Assembly (NCBI GenBank): GCA_005765155.1
Contig: VCCP01000003.1
Location: 2,418,001 to 2,482,000 of the forward strand
DNA: 64,000 nucleotides
Source: Zelopaecilomyces penicillatus
Lineage: Eukaryota; Ascomycota; Sordariomycetes; Hypocreales; Pseudodiploosporaceae
Direction: 5' to 3'
Made by a program: the position numbers and the translations under genes. The notes below the pieces were generated by a model, which worked only from the letters and a program-made list of their open reading frames with translations, had not been told where the DNA came from and did no database searches. Below, one piece after another: positions 45,209 to 59,569 of this stretch. The stretch's first letter is position 1, and each line of letters begins with the position of its first letter.

Positions 45209-48142
45209 CTATGCTCTTAGAGCTTGGGCCCATTCATGTAGCTTGTCAATCACGACGGGCGCAAATGCCGTCAATGTATCCTCAACCACCCTTTCAAAAT
45301 ACAAGATAGCGTCTTCTTCACTCAATTCTAGATGAAATCTCTCCCTCACTTTTAACACGGCCTTATCTGGCTCCAGGCGAATGTCAGGGATATTCGCATG
45401 AAGCATGAGGCCAAATAAGTTGAGGATCAGATTGGACGACTTGCGCAATGCTGTGTAGGCCAAAAAGCAGAACTGTTTGAATTGCCTGTAATGGTCCGAC
45501 TGTACACCACCCATACAGTCAACCATCTCTTTGGATAGCTTCATGACAGGGGCGAATGGTTTCGGGTCACGTCCGAGGATGAAGCCAAAGTCGGCATGAA
45601 AGAAGTGACCATCCGGTGCCAGGAGGAGATTGTCAAGATGACGATCTCCGACACCAAGAATGTACGTGATAACACAATACCCTGCGCATGAACGAACATA
45701 CGTATCCAATGTCTCACAGCGGACACCCAGTGGTTGTCTATCGTCTGGATTGTGGTGTCTGAGGTAAGCTAAAGCCGGGTTATTTTTGAACTTGCCAACG
45801 ATACTGGATAGGCTTTGTGACTGAACGAACTGAGAGGCTCCCGCAGTTGTACTTGTTGCTAGAATTTTGTAGGGAGATAGTTTCAGATCTAAATTCTCCT
45901 TCTGTAACAACTGGTCCATGAGGGTAATGATTTGAATAACCAACTGGTCCTGCCTCAAATCGTCGCCTGACTTGAAGATGATAGGATAAGTAGTCCCGTC
46001 CGTCGTCTTAAAGCTACATTTGATAGGGTTCAGAGAGGACTTGAATACTATCGCTTGGTCCGGCACAATACCAGTAATTTTGACAGCAGGATCAAGGGGC
46101 ATCGCAAGAGGGGGGTCAATGGTAATGAGCTCATTTTGGGGATCCGCAAGGAAGTTTTTTACACGGTCCACCTTTTTGGGAATAGACTCGTGTGACAACT
46201 TTATCTCGAGGGCAATCTTAGAGAGAACTGCAACGAGTTCTGCCTGCCGAAGGAGAGTTTTCCTGTCCTCTATGCCGCCCGGCTTTTTAACAAGCTCCGC
46301 CATGAAGTCATAGGCGACCCTGCGATATATATCACGATTGATGAGGCCCTGTTCAGAGCTGTGGTCGTCACATTCCACCATGAGATACCAATGAAAATAA
46401 TTTCCCAATAGGAAGTTTCCTGCCGCACGTTGGATAAGAAAGCGAGCTAGAGTAGAGTCATGAGCGTTGTCTCGTTTCTGGTCGCTAAGTATATGCTCAT
46501 ATTTCAACGCCTGCACAAGCTGTAGTAAATAGAGGAGGAGCTCTTTGTCATCCGCCTTGCGTAGCCGATCAACAGCATATGATCGAACGGCCGGGTTGTT
46601 GAATGATGGGCCAAGCATCTCAAGGGCATCATCAACATCAATTTCAGTCCAACGTGCAAGGACCTGAATTGCTTGTTTCGATTCGTTCTGATCATTCCAG
46701 TTTACTGATTTAACAAATTTCGTTAATGCCCTCTTGTCCCGGGTAAGATGATACCTAAATTTCCACACAAGGTCGGTTTCCTCGGCTGTTAGGACTTGTG
46801 TTGGTGAATACGACATTATAGCATTTAATTCGTCGCGAACCTTTGCGTTGGGTTTCAAGTCCTTATCTAAGATGCCGTGGCGATGTGAACTTCGAAAGAG
46901 TCGTCGATGTTTGGCCTCAGCAGGGTTATCTCTTTGGCCTACCTCAGGATCATATACAATAATCAGCCGAGAACCGAATTCGGCTGAGCTATCACTCAGG
47001 GCATTGATACCCGGACCATACAGAACATGGGGTTGTTGATGGGAAACGTTGTTTTGTGACATTGCAAGAGGTTGAAAGGCGGATACTGGAGGAGCTTCGT
47101 ACTCGTAATCTGCGAAGACAATCGGGAATTCAAAGCGTGGAAGCTCAACATGGAGGATGAACACCGATGAACTCGTTTGATCACAGTGAGCAGGATCCTC
47201 TTTTGCCTGGTTCAGATCACATAATTCGCTGTCGTGATCGATGCGTTCTGGATGCGTAATTTTCGCGGACAGTCTTGCGGCCTGTATCTCCCTTTTTTCA
47301 AACCTGCGGAACACCATTTGATCAAGCCAGTCAATTCTGGGGATTTCGCCCATCTCATGCTTTTTGAGCAACTTCTCCATCCTATCTAGCTCGTCTACAT
47401 CTATATCATGTTGCGTAGTCGTATTGCCTCTTGGAATGGATTTCCGTCTCAACTCATTTGTTGCGGTTGTAAACGCGTTGTACGTTCCATCAGTATGTTT
47501 ATGCCTGTGAACGAAGCATTTCTGGCGGCCTTTTTGGATTTGATTGTCACCACCAAATATGGAAAGGGTGGTTCCACCAAAAGGAATTGCGTGGTCAGGC
47601 CCATTTTTGGCCCCAGCTGGGAACAGGTCCCATATGGTGATGGCAATGTGTGAGTTAGCCGGAAGCGAACGGTAGGTCAGAGGGAGCTGTAACCATTCAT
47701 TCCATCTATACCACCAGATAAATCAGACGACAAACCCCGATTTGCACATCAAGAACTAACACACCTTCTCTCCGATCGGAATGGTTTGTATGCCGTCTGT
47801 ATGGGGATGGACAGGGGCTTGGAGCCAGCCCACACTTGAACTGTAATGTAGAGATCTGAATGCACACTGATAGGATGAGAACACAATCAACAAGCTACTT
47901 CTAAAGATGAGCTGTCCACGCTTACCTGACATTTGAACCTATATGACGAAGAGCTGGTTGCCCAAGAAGGGTCGAAAACTTCGTTGGTTCCTCATCTCCC
48001 TCAAGATTGATACTTCAAACTGATCAGCAGAATAACTATAGAGATTTTATTTGAAGAGAGTGTACATTCGAATACAGACAGGGTAGTCAACGTCTTTAGA
48101 GCCTGCAAATGAAAACGGATCCATTTTCCCATATTCAGCCAT
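45209..48142 (-). CDS. VPS34: Class III phosphatidylinositol 3-kinase Vps34
   Basis: Makes PI3P on endosomes and autophagic membranes, in complex with Vps15 and Vps30/Beclin-type partners. Four exons on the minus strand: 48,142-48,066, 48,012-47,926, 47,866-47,765 and 47,705-45,209; introns of 53, 59 and 59 bp; 920 residues, the usual length. Donors are GTACAC, GTAAGC and GTGTGT; the first acceptor is TTTGAAG. Phases agree, and joined exons read VCIRIINLEG, ALRHIGSNV, SDLYITVQVWAGSKP and SERRWNEWLQLP, the C2 domain. The helical domain follows (about 380-560). The kinase domain has IIFKSGDDLRQDQ (K667), catalytic loop GDRHLDN (775-781) and DFG (794-796). The C-terminal VVIDKLHEWAQALRA is the membrane-binding helix. 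ATG 48,142 has a good context (GCCATGG); a second in-frame ATG at 48,124 (MDPFSFA) matches the usual family start and may be the real one. Confidence 0.95.
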
Positions 48143-48240
48143 GGCCCTCTCTTGTGTTACAAAGTATGTGGCAGTCACTGCTGTCTAATGTGCTTTTATT
48201 CTCCACAGTCTTATCTTATATAGCATTAATAGATTTATAT
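48143..48240 (-). promoter_or_regulatory. VPS34 5' leader and proximal promoter
   Basis: Under 100 bp of mixed composition precede the start codon before AT block 3 begins. A tandem-repeat zone starts about 165 bp upstream. No box is assignable. Confidence 0.45.
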
Positions 48241-48306
48241 TACATGAGAAAAAGCGATACTATTTCTTAATAAGCAGAGATTATATTATATAATAGTAAG
48301 ATAATA

Positions 48307-48390
48307 ACTATAATAACTATAACTATAATAACTATAACTATAATAACTATAACTATAATAACTATAACTATAATAACTATAACTATAATA
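48307..48390. repeat. 15 bp minisatellite, 5.6 copies
   Basis: Exact repetition of ACTATAATAACTATA, followed by a 16 bp AATTAAATATCTATAT duplication at about 48,390-48,421. It lies 165-250 bp upstream of the VPS34 start codon. Confidence 0.95.
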
Positions 48391-48421
48391 ATTAAATATC
48401 TATATAATTAAATATCTATAT

Positions 48422-48907
<486 letters not shown>

Positions 48908-50364
48908 TATTTTAAGGAAATTTATAATACTTAAATAATAACTCTAATATTATTAAAGAATAAAATGTAATCTAATAATAAAACTAAAATCTTTAAAATA
49001 AAGTATTTTTATTTTTATTATTATATTATAATTATAATTATATATAATATTAAAGAAAAAAGAATTATTATTAAAAGGGTTAATATAATATATTAATAAT
49101 ATATTCTTACACAGATAAAAAACCCTTAAAATATATTAAAAATAAATAATTTATATCTTAAAATATATAAGATATTAATAAAATACTATCTTAAATATAA
49201 ATTATTAATTTAATTCTAAGAAATATAATAAATTATATTTAATAAATTATATAAAATTTATTTAAAACCCATTTTTTATTAAATTAATTAATTTATATTA
49301 ATTAAATAATATTATTTAAAAAGCTATTAAAATAAATTTAAAACTATTATAATTTATTTAATTAATATAGCTTTAAAATAATATATAATTTTAATAATAT
49401 AATAATTATTTTTAAATTATTTATAATAATTATAGGATATAACTTTAAAATATATTTAATATAAATATATATTTAATTTAATATATTTAATAAATAATTA
49501 TTAAAGGATTTATAATATAATAATTTATATATTTAAATAAGAATTTAATAAAAAATTAAAAGATTAAATAATATAAGTATAATATATATAAAAAGCTTAT
49601 TTTAAAAGATAATAATAATATATAATAACTTTAATCTTAAATAAAAATAAAGTTTAATATATTAAGAAATTATATAAAAGAAGTTAATTATAAATTATTA
49701 AATTTATAATATAAAAATATATATAAAAAATCTAAACTTATATTAATATTATAATTATTATAAGATAAAATATATATTTAAAAATTATATTATAAACTTA
49801 TTATATAAATAAGATATAATTAATATATATAAAAAAAAGAAAAAGAATTATTAATTTTAAAGTATATTATATTAATATAGTTTTATAATAGCTTTTATTT
49901 AATATAATAATTTAATTATTTAAAAATAGAATTATATTTAAAAAAGAATTAAAGCTATCTTATAATAAAGATTAATATAATTAAAACTTTATTTAAATCA
50001 GATTTAAATATAATTATTTATTTAATTAAGCTTAATTTAAAATAGATTTATATTATTATTATTATTATTATTATAAGAAACCCTTTTATTTAATAGGTTA
50101 ATTATTTTAAAAAGATTAAAATACTTTAAATTAAAGTTTATAAAATCTCTTTCTATATTTTCAAAGCTATAATTATTTTAATAAAATAAAATAAAAAACT
50201 TATAAAATAAAAATTATTATATTAATAAAAGACTTCTTAATCTAATAAATAATAATATAATATAAATATAAGAATAAAATAATATTAGATTATTATAAAT
50301 ATTTAAGAAAATTATATTATATTAAATATTCTTTATTAAAATATTTAAAGGAATTTAATAAGAA

Positions 50365-50700
50365 TTATTATTATTAGTTTTATAATTATATTAATCTAGA
50401 TTTATTTAAATTAAACTCTTTATAAAATAAATAATCTCTTTTTATTTAAATAAATAAAAGGAAAAAATAAATAAAAAACCATTATTTTTTTTTAATTATT
50501 TATACTTATATTATATTATTATAGCTTTCTTTCTTTATTTTTTTATATATAATAGATCTTATCTTTATATTTAATAATTAATAGAGAATTAATATATTAA
50601 TTATAATATTTATATATTTATTATATTAAAGTTAAAAGATTATTAAATTAATAAAGCTAGCTTATAAACTAGATTAGTTTTATTAATATATATTATTTAT
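50365..50700 (+). repeat. Dispersed repeat family L, copy 4 (partial)
   Basis: Begins with the same TTATAATTATATTAATCTAG edge as 20,490 and 34,905 and runs through the ATATAATAGATCTTATCTTT and AATTAATAGAGAATTAAT landmarks. It fades at about 50,700. A weaker fifth match covers 62,250-62,345. Confidence 0.55.
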
Positions 50701-51947
50701 AATAATTATATTATTATATTTATATTATATTTATAGATTAAGTTATAATTTTAATATAGAATTTTATTTAATTCTTTTTAATTTTATTTAATTTTATATA
50801 ATTCTTTTTTTAATTCTTTATTTTATATTTATTAATATTATTAATATTATTATATTATAATATTATAATAACTTTATTATTATTATTAATAGCTGTTTAT
50901 AATTAAATAATTTTATTATTATTTAGTTTTATTATTTAGCTTATATAAATCTTAACTTTTTTTTATTTTTTATTATTTGATTAAATAAATCCTTTTTTTA
51001 ATCTAGTTATTCTCTTTTTTCTTTTCTTTATTTAATTAAGCTAGTATAAGTTATATTATTATTATATTATTTGATTTAATTAAATTAAATAATTAATTCA
51101 GTCTTTTCTTTATTCTTTATAATCCTTTTAATTAATATAGCTATTATTAATATATTTTTAATATATCTTTATTAAATTAATTAAGTTATTATATAATCTA
51201 TTATATTTAGATTTTATATAAATATCTTAAAAATATTTATTAAATAATTATTCTTAATTTTATTTATAAATTATTATAAATTATTATTATTAATATTATT
51301 ATTTATATTTATAATTAATCTTATATTTATAAATTAAGATTAATAAAATAATCTGTTTTATTTTCTTTTATTATTATTATATCTTTATTAATTTAATAAT
51401 TAAATTATAAAAGCTTTAATCTTTAAAAAAGATTTAAAGATTATATTTTTATTATATTTTTATTAATATTATTAATATTTTAATAGATTTTTAAATCTAT
51501 AATAAAATATTTTAATAAATATTAAATAATTATAAATATTTTAATTTTAATTATAAATATTCTTAATATTTTAATTTAATTATAGATAATTATATTTTTA
51601 TTACTCCTTTTTTATTAATTATAATTATAGTTAATTAAGGCTTAAAAGGCTATTAATAATTATATTAATTAAAAGATTAAAAATATCTTTATTAATAAAG
51701 TATTTATATACCTAAATCTTAATATTATTATTATTTATTTAAAATATATATAAAAGATATATAAATTACTTTTAAAATATCTAATAAATTAATAAATTAA
51801 TACTTTATATTTATATAATCTTTTATTAAAGACTTCAATATATTTATTTATATATATTATAAAATTAAAAAGCTAGATATTTTATTATCCTTTTTTTATT
51901 AATATAATTATATAATAATATAATATAAATAAAGATTATATAATTAT

Positions 51948-53939
51948 TATAATTTAAAGTATATAATTATAATTAAAGCTAATAATAATAATAGTAAAAG
52001 AAAGATAGTAAATAATTATTTAAAGTAAATTCTAAAGAAAAAAAGAAAAAAAGAATTATATTATTAATATAAAAAAGAAAGCAGAATTAACTAGGAATCT
52101 AGCTATCTTATATATTTAAATAATACTAGGATTATTTAAAATTTCTTTAGGATTTTAAGTAGTTTTTTATTTAGATTTTGAAGTATTTTAAATATAAGGA
52201 AAAAGGGGGTTTTTAAAGGATAAGCCTTTAAATAATTAATCTAGCCTTTAATAGATTAGACTGCTAAAGGGTTTTAGGTCTTATAGCAGGTCTAGCTGCT
52301 ATAAGATAGTAGATCTAGCTATTAGGTTATTATGGATCTGACTGTTAAGCTTATAACAGGTCTAGCTATTAAACTATAATAGATTAAACTATTATATAAG
52401 AAAAACCAATTTATTTTAATGCTCTCTTTAATAAGCTATATAATATATAATTAGTTTTTTATAAAGAGTTTTTATAGATTTAATAGATTTAAAAAGCCTT
52501 AAAAAACAAGGCTTATTAAAGCCTTAATTAACCTATTAATAAATATAACCTTAATTATAAGATAATTTATCTTAAATAACCTATTAATTATCTTTTATTT
52601 AATATTATAGAATTTTAATAGAATATACTTAATTTAAGTATATTAATTAAGGTTCTTAATATTATTTATAGAAATTATATTATTATAATATAAATCCATA
52701 GATTATTAAAAAGGGATTTTTAGCTTTATAAAAAACCTAGAAAACTATTTTAACTCTTTTAAAGCCTTTATTAAAGTATTTGATTTAGTTTTTATAATTA
52801 AAAGGATTATAATAATTTATCTTTTAATCTTTTAATAAATAGGCTTATTAATTAGCTTAAAGAGATATCTATAAATAAATTTATTAATAAATTTATAGCC
52901 TAGAAAATAATATAAGATATATTAAAATCTTCATAATCTATTAATAGATTTATTATTTAATAAAGATAAGAACCCTTTTTAAAGATTCCTTTAATATTTT
53001 AGATTATAAGAATATAATTATAAAGATTATATTTTATAATTAAAAGTATTAAAAAGCCTTATTAATATATTAAGATTAATATAATTATAGCTCTTTTTTA
53101 ATTTAATTATAATTAATTTAAACCCTTAAAGAAAAGGCTATAAATCCTTTATTTTTTATAATAAAGATCTTATTTAGTAAATATTTTAATTAATTAATAT
53201 AAAATAAATTAGATCCTATAATAAGATAATTACTAATATAGATAATAATAAAAAATATTAATAAAAATATTAATAAAAATAATTAAATTAAAGATTAAAG
53301 ATTAAAATCCTAAAATAATTAATAGCTTAATTAATTATTATTGTTATTTATAAAGGTTTTACTTTATATTATATAAGGCTTTTTTTAATAGGATAATCTA
53401 TTTTATAATAAGGTTATAATTAAGCTTAATTAATAAAGCTATTAAAGACTGGTTTCTAGAAATCTAAATCTTTATAAAGAAAGATAAGCTTTTTAAAATT
53501 CTATAAAAATATCCTTAAATAATTAATTATTTAAAAAAGCCTTTATAAAATTAATGTATTTAATTTCTTAATTATAAAAGACTATTAAAGCTAATAAAAT
53601 CTATTAAATAAAAGGAATATTAATAATTATAAAGATTTTAAAATAATCTTTTCTTTTAATTTATATAAAACCCTTTATAATAAGCCTAGTCTTATATTTT
53701 AAGGGCTGGTTTTATAGATTCTTTTTAAGTATAAAAATAAATCTATTTTTTAGGATTTTTTAATCTTTTAAAACCTTTAAAAAAGAAATAAAATATATAA
53801 CTTTAATTTATAAAATTTAATAAAATTTAATAGAATTTAATAGAATTTATTATAAATAATATTAATCTATTATTCTTTAATAAAATCTTATAAAATTTAT
53901 TTTTTATAAATAGATTTTAAAAAAGCTTAAATAATAAAC
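51948..53939 (-). mobile_element. Truncated copia copy: LTR plus RT end
   Basis: 51,948-52,420 matches the left LTR of the copia element at 36,068, with six hairpin units at about 52,250-52,402. The CTCTCTTT tract follows at once. 52,430-53,939 matches 36,552-38,060, including the palm remnant at about 53,225-53,250. The match ends where the LTR of the next gypsy element begins, so the 5' two-thirds are missing. RIP damage is heavier than in the full copy. Confidence 0.8.
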
Positions 53940-53944
53940 TTTAT

Positions 53945-54114
53945 TATAATACTATTATAAAGTATAATATATAATATATAATTATAGTCTTTATCTATAG
54001 TATTATAAGCTATTTATTTAAAATATATAAAAATAAATATAAGCTTTAATATTAATATAATTATTAAAATTATTAATTCCTATTTATTTATTATAAATCT
54101 TAAATTAAAATCCT
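53945..54114 (+). repeat. 5' LTR of gypsy element D
   Basis: 170 bp, direct copy of 59,388-59,557. Both start TATAATACTATTATAAA and end near TAAATTAAAATC. TTTAT flanks both outer sides (53,940-53,944 and 59,558-59,562). Confidence 0.75.
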
Positions 54115-57100
54115 AAAAAATAAAATTATTTAATTAATAAATCTAAAAAAGCCTTTTAAAGAAAAGCTAGAGATTTATAAAAATAATAAAAATAAGATTC
54201 TTTTAATTATTAATTAATTAAATAATTAATTAATAAAAAACTAATAAATAATTTAATTAATAAATCTAGATTAATATAATATTAATATAATATTAAATTA
54301 AGATTATTTCTTAAAATAAATAAATACCTTATTATTAAAATAAAAAAATTATTTATAAGAATTTTATTATAAATTTTATAAATTAAAATAAAAGCTTAAG
54401 AATACTTTAAATAAGTTATATAATATTATATTATACTATAAACTTTATCTTAAATTAAATCCTATATAATAAATAATATTTTTCTTTATAAAACTCCTTT
54501 TAATAATATAAGCTAATATATAAATATATAATAAATATATAATAAATTATTTTAATTTAATATACTTTATAAGCTAATATTAAATAAAACATATATAAAA
54601 AAGGAAAATAAATAATAATAAAATTATTTTAAATAAGTATTTTAAATTAAATATAAAAAAGTATTTTAATTTAATAAAATAAAAAAATAAAATAATTAAA
54701 GAATAATTAATTAAGAAATAAAATATAATTAAATTATAAATATCTTTAAATTATAAAAATAATTATCTATACCTATTATATAATAAAGATTAAGGATTTT
54801 TAATAAAAGATTATAAAAAATAAAAATAAAATAAAAATAAAATAAAAGCTTTATAAAAATAATATATTATATTTATAAAGATAATAATTATTTAATAAAT
54901 ATGTACCTAAATAAAAAAAAATCAGAATAAATTATTAAAACCTATTAAGGATAATATAAAAAAAAATTAAAATAGCTTTAATAATTTTAATTAAATAGAT
55001 TTAAATTAAAATAATAGCTTATTTTTTTATAATTATAATAATTAAAAGATAAAACTATATTAAAATATACATAGATCTTAATATAATATCTAAAATTAAT
55101 TTAATAAATAAAATATTTATAAAGAAAAACTAATTAAAATAATTATCTTTAATATTAATTAAATTAAAAATTATAAATTAAATAAAGATTAAAACCTATA
55201 ATACCTAAAAAGTATTAATAATTATTATTAATTTAAAAGATACTATTAAATATTTTATAATTATATATATTAATATTAATTATAATTTACAAAAAGAAAG
55301 GAAGTTTTATTTTATTTTATTTAATATAATTATATTAATAAAATATTATATTTATTTAAGTATTTATAATAATATATAATAATTTAAATAAAATTAAAAT
55401 ATTATTAAAATCCTTTAATTATATAAATTTATAAAAACTTATAAAAATAAAGCTATTATTTTTATAATTATATATTTAAATAAACCTATCTTTTTAAAAG
55501 AAAAAGAGATATTAAATAATGTATAAAATATTATAGATTTACCTTTAAAATTATAAGAATTCTTAGATATATTTATACCTAAAAATACTAGTATTTTACT
55601 AGTATATAAGGAAATAGATTATATAATTAATCTATTATTAAATATATTATCTTTTTATAAGGTATTCTATTCTTTTTTATAAAAAGAATTAAAGGAATTA
55701 TAATAATACCTTAAAAAAAATATTAAATTAAATAGAATATACTCCTTAAAAAGGCTTATAAGAATATTAATTTTATTCATTTTAAAAAAGGATAAAAATC
55801 TATACTTATATATAGATTATTAAGATTTTAATAAAATAATAAATAAAAATTATTATACTTTATCTTTTATTTTTAAGATTCTTAATTATATTATAAAAAT
55901 AAAATATTTTATAAAAATTAATATTATAGATATATATTATTAAATCTAAATTAAAAAGAATAATAAATAAAAAATAGCTTTTTATATTTAATATAATTAT
56001 TATAAATATTTAATAATATCCTATAAATTAATTAATATATCTATAATATTTTAATATTATATATATAAAGCCTTAAAAGAATTATTTAATATTATTTATA
56101 TTATATATTTTAATATTTTTTTTTTTAAAAATCTATAAAAAATATACTTTATATATAAAATAAATTTTAAAAAGGCTAAGGGTTATATAATCTTATATAA
56201 ATCCTAAAAAATATTATTTTTATTAAAAAAAAAGGTTTTTAAAGTATTTTTTTTTTATAAAAAAATATTAATAAACCTAAAAAGAATAATAATAATTATA
56301 AAATAAGAATAATTAAAAATATATAAAGATATATAGATTTTCTTAGGGTTTTATAATTTTTATTATAAATTTATTTATAAATATTTAGGTATTATTATAT
56401 TATTAAATATATTATTTTAAAATAATATTAATAGAAAAAGGCTAAGAAATATATCTTTAAATAATAATAAAAGATAAGCTTTTTAATATTTTAAATAAAT
56501 ATTTTAAAAAATAGTTTTATTAAGATATTTTAATTTATAATATTAAATATATTTTAAAATAAATATTTTAAAATATATAATAATAAAAATAATATTATAA
56601 TAAAATAATAAAAATATTTAATATTTAATATTAAAATATTTTCTAAATTAATAAATAAAAAATTATAATTAATTATAAATAAAATTTCTTATAATTAAGA
56701 ATAAAAATAACTATAAATAATAAAATTTTAATAAATATTAATATATTTAAATTATTTTTATAGCTTTTAATAAAAGCCTAATAATAAAATATTAAAATAA
56801 TAAAATAAAAAAAAGAATTATTAATAAAGAAATAAAAATAAAATTAAAGATCTTAATTAATAAATATAAATAATTTTATAAGATTAAAAAATTATATTTA
56901 TATCTTTAATAATTTATTATTAAGAAATAAGCTTTTATAATTTTATTATAATAATCTATAAATAGGCTATATTAATAGTAAATATATTATTAAGCTTTTA
57001 TAATAAAAGTTTTATTAATACTTTATATATAAGGATATTAATAAATATATTATAAGTTATAGTATTTATTAAAATATAATTATATAATATTATTAATTAT

Positions 57101-59387
57101 ATAAATATCTAGAATTATTATTAAAATTTAATAAATATTAAAAAAAAAATCTTTATAGATTTTATTATTAATTTATTAATAATTATATATAAAAAAAATT
57201 AATTAATTTATAAAATATTTTTTTTTATAAATATTATAATTATTATATTAAATATAATTAAATTATTTTATTATAAAATAAAATTATATTTTAATATATT
57301 AATAGATATTATATTTAATTAAGGCTTAATCTTTATTAATAATTTTTAATTAAAGTTATATTATTAATTATATATAAAATATTATCTTTTAATTATATTT
57401 AATTTATAAATTAATAAATAAATTAAATATATAAATTAGATTTCAAAATATTATTTATAATATTTTATAATAAATAAATAAATAATTTAATTAATTTTAT
57501 TTTATATAATATAATTTATCTATAATATAGCTATTTATTTTATAACAAATCTCTTATTTAATAAGGCTTTAATAAATTATAATCCTATATTTTATATATA
57601 AAATAATCTTAATCTTAAGAATAAATTATTTATTATAAAATACTATATATAAAGATTCTTAAAATTAAAAAAGGATTTAATATTAAAATAAAGAAAAATA
57701 ATAAAAAGATAAATAAAAAACTATAATAAAATTTATTAATTATTTACCTTAAAAAGAAATAATATAATAATATTAAATATAAAAAATCTTTATTTAAAAA
57801 TAAAAAAAAGATTATATCTAAGATTTATTAATCCTTTTTTAATTTTTTAATAAATTAATTTATAAATATATTATTTAATTTTATTAAATTAATATTTATA
57901 AATTTATAATATCTCTTATATATTACTATTAAAATCTTAAAAATAATACTAAGATTCTTTTATTAATAAGCTTTTAATATTAGATTTAAAAGATAAAGAT
58001 AATTAAAAAAAGAATAAAATAAAATAAAAAGCTATTATTTAAAAAGAATTTTATTAATTAATAAAATAATAGGATTAATCTTTTAAATATGATTAATAGA
58101 TTTTAAAAAAGAATATAAATACCTTAAAATTTATTAAAATATTTAATAAAATATAAATAAAAATAAAAAGATTAATTAAAAAAAAATATAAAAAAAATAA
58201 AAAATTATATTAAAAATATATTATAAAATTAATAAAAATTCTTAAATAAAATAAATTCTTATTTTAAATTAATAAAAATATAATAAAATATTATTTAAAT
58301 TTTAATAAAAATAATTAAAAACTTAATCCTTATAATAATATTCTTAAATATAATCTTATTATTATTAATTAAAGCTTAAATTTTATCTTTAATAATAAAT
58401 AAAGTTAATTATTAAATAATATATTCTTTATTATTAATATAAAACTTTAGATCTTAATTATTATATTATTTAATTATTTTCTTATAATATTAAATTTATA
58501 TCTTTTAATATATAGCTTATATTAATTACTATTAAATATTAATAAATAATTATTAATAAAGATAAGAAAATACTTATAAAAATAAATATATTATTTATTA
58601 ATTTATAATTTTCTTTTAATTAAAGATTTTAATAAATAATCTTTAAAATCTTTTTAATTTTAATTAATCTAAACTCTTATTAATAAACTATCTTTATAAT
58701 CTTATAAGCTAAATAAATATTAATAAAAAGGTTAATAATATTTTATTATTTTTTTTTTAAAAAAATATCGTATTTAATTATTATAAAATAAAAATAATTA
58801 AATTTATTTAAAAAATTAAGAATTTAAATTAGTTTTTTAATATTATTAATTATTAATATTAAAATATAAAAATTAAATATTATTAATACTTTTAAAATTA
58901 AAAAAAAAATTATTTATAAATTATAATTATTATTATATTTAATATAATTAATATAATAAACTAATAAATTAAAGATAAAACTATGTTTAATTATTATAAA
59001 TTTATAGGATTATTATTTCTTATTTATTACCTTTATATCCTTTTTAATTATAAATCTTAAATAATAGCTATATTAATACTATTTAATAATAAAAGTATTA
59101 AACCTTTTATAATATTTTTATATAATAAATATTAAGATTTTAATAGCTTTTCTATTAATTATTATAATTATTTAATAATTTATTTAAAGGATTAATATAT
59201 AATAATTAAAAATCAAAAAGATTAAATATAAAAGATAATATATTAAAGAATATCTAAAAAAAGAAAAAGGAAGATATCTTAAAAAATAAAAGTTTTTAAA
59301 TATATATATTAAAATTTAAAAACTATATAATATAAATAAAGAAATATATAAGTATTAAAATAATATTTAATAAAAATAAGGAATAGA

Positions 59388-59557
59388 TATAATACTATTA
59401 TAAAATATAATATATAATATATAATTATAATCTTTATTTATAATATTATAAATTATTTATCTAGAATATATAGAAATAAATATAAGCTTTAGTATTAATA
59501 TAATTATTAAAATTATTAATTCTTATCTATTTATTATAAATCCTAAATTAAAATCTT
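59388..59557 (+). repeat. 3' LTR of gypsy element D
   Basis: 170 bp direct copy of 53,945-54,114, same length without gaps, with mostly transition differences. Confidence 0.75.
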
Positions 59558-59569
59558 TTTATAAATATT

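Larger units (their letters stand above)
53945..59557 (+). mobile_element. Ty3/gypsy element D with paired LTRs, heavily decayed
   Basis: Two 170 bp LTRs in direct orientation with five-base target duplication. Plus-strand remnants: LYSLL.KELKEL (family LYNLSEKELK) at about 55,660-55,700; FILKKDKNLYLYIDY (RT fingers) at about 55,778-55,825; and integrase with a GLIFINNF run followed by INK.IKYIN (the HPQTDGQTE region) at about 57,325-57,440. The order RT then integrase identifies gypsy. Damage is stronger than in element C, and several catalytic aspartates read as asparagine. A purine-rich run (AATAAGGAATAGA) precedes the 3' LTR. It sits at the break of the truncated copia copy, but I do not recognise the rest of that copia element on its right side. 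Confidence 0.75.

Noticed and set aside
45209..47452. VPS34 as a truncated gene lacking its C2 domain
   Set aside because: The frame continues upstream without stops to 47,705, and three short upstream exons complete the C2 domain to an ATG at 48,142.
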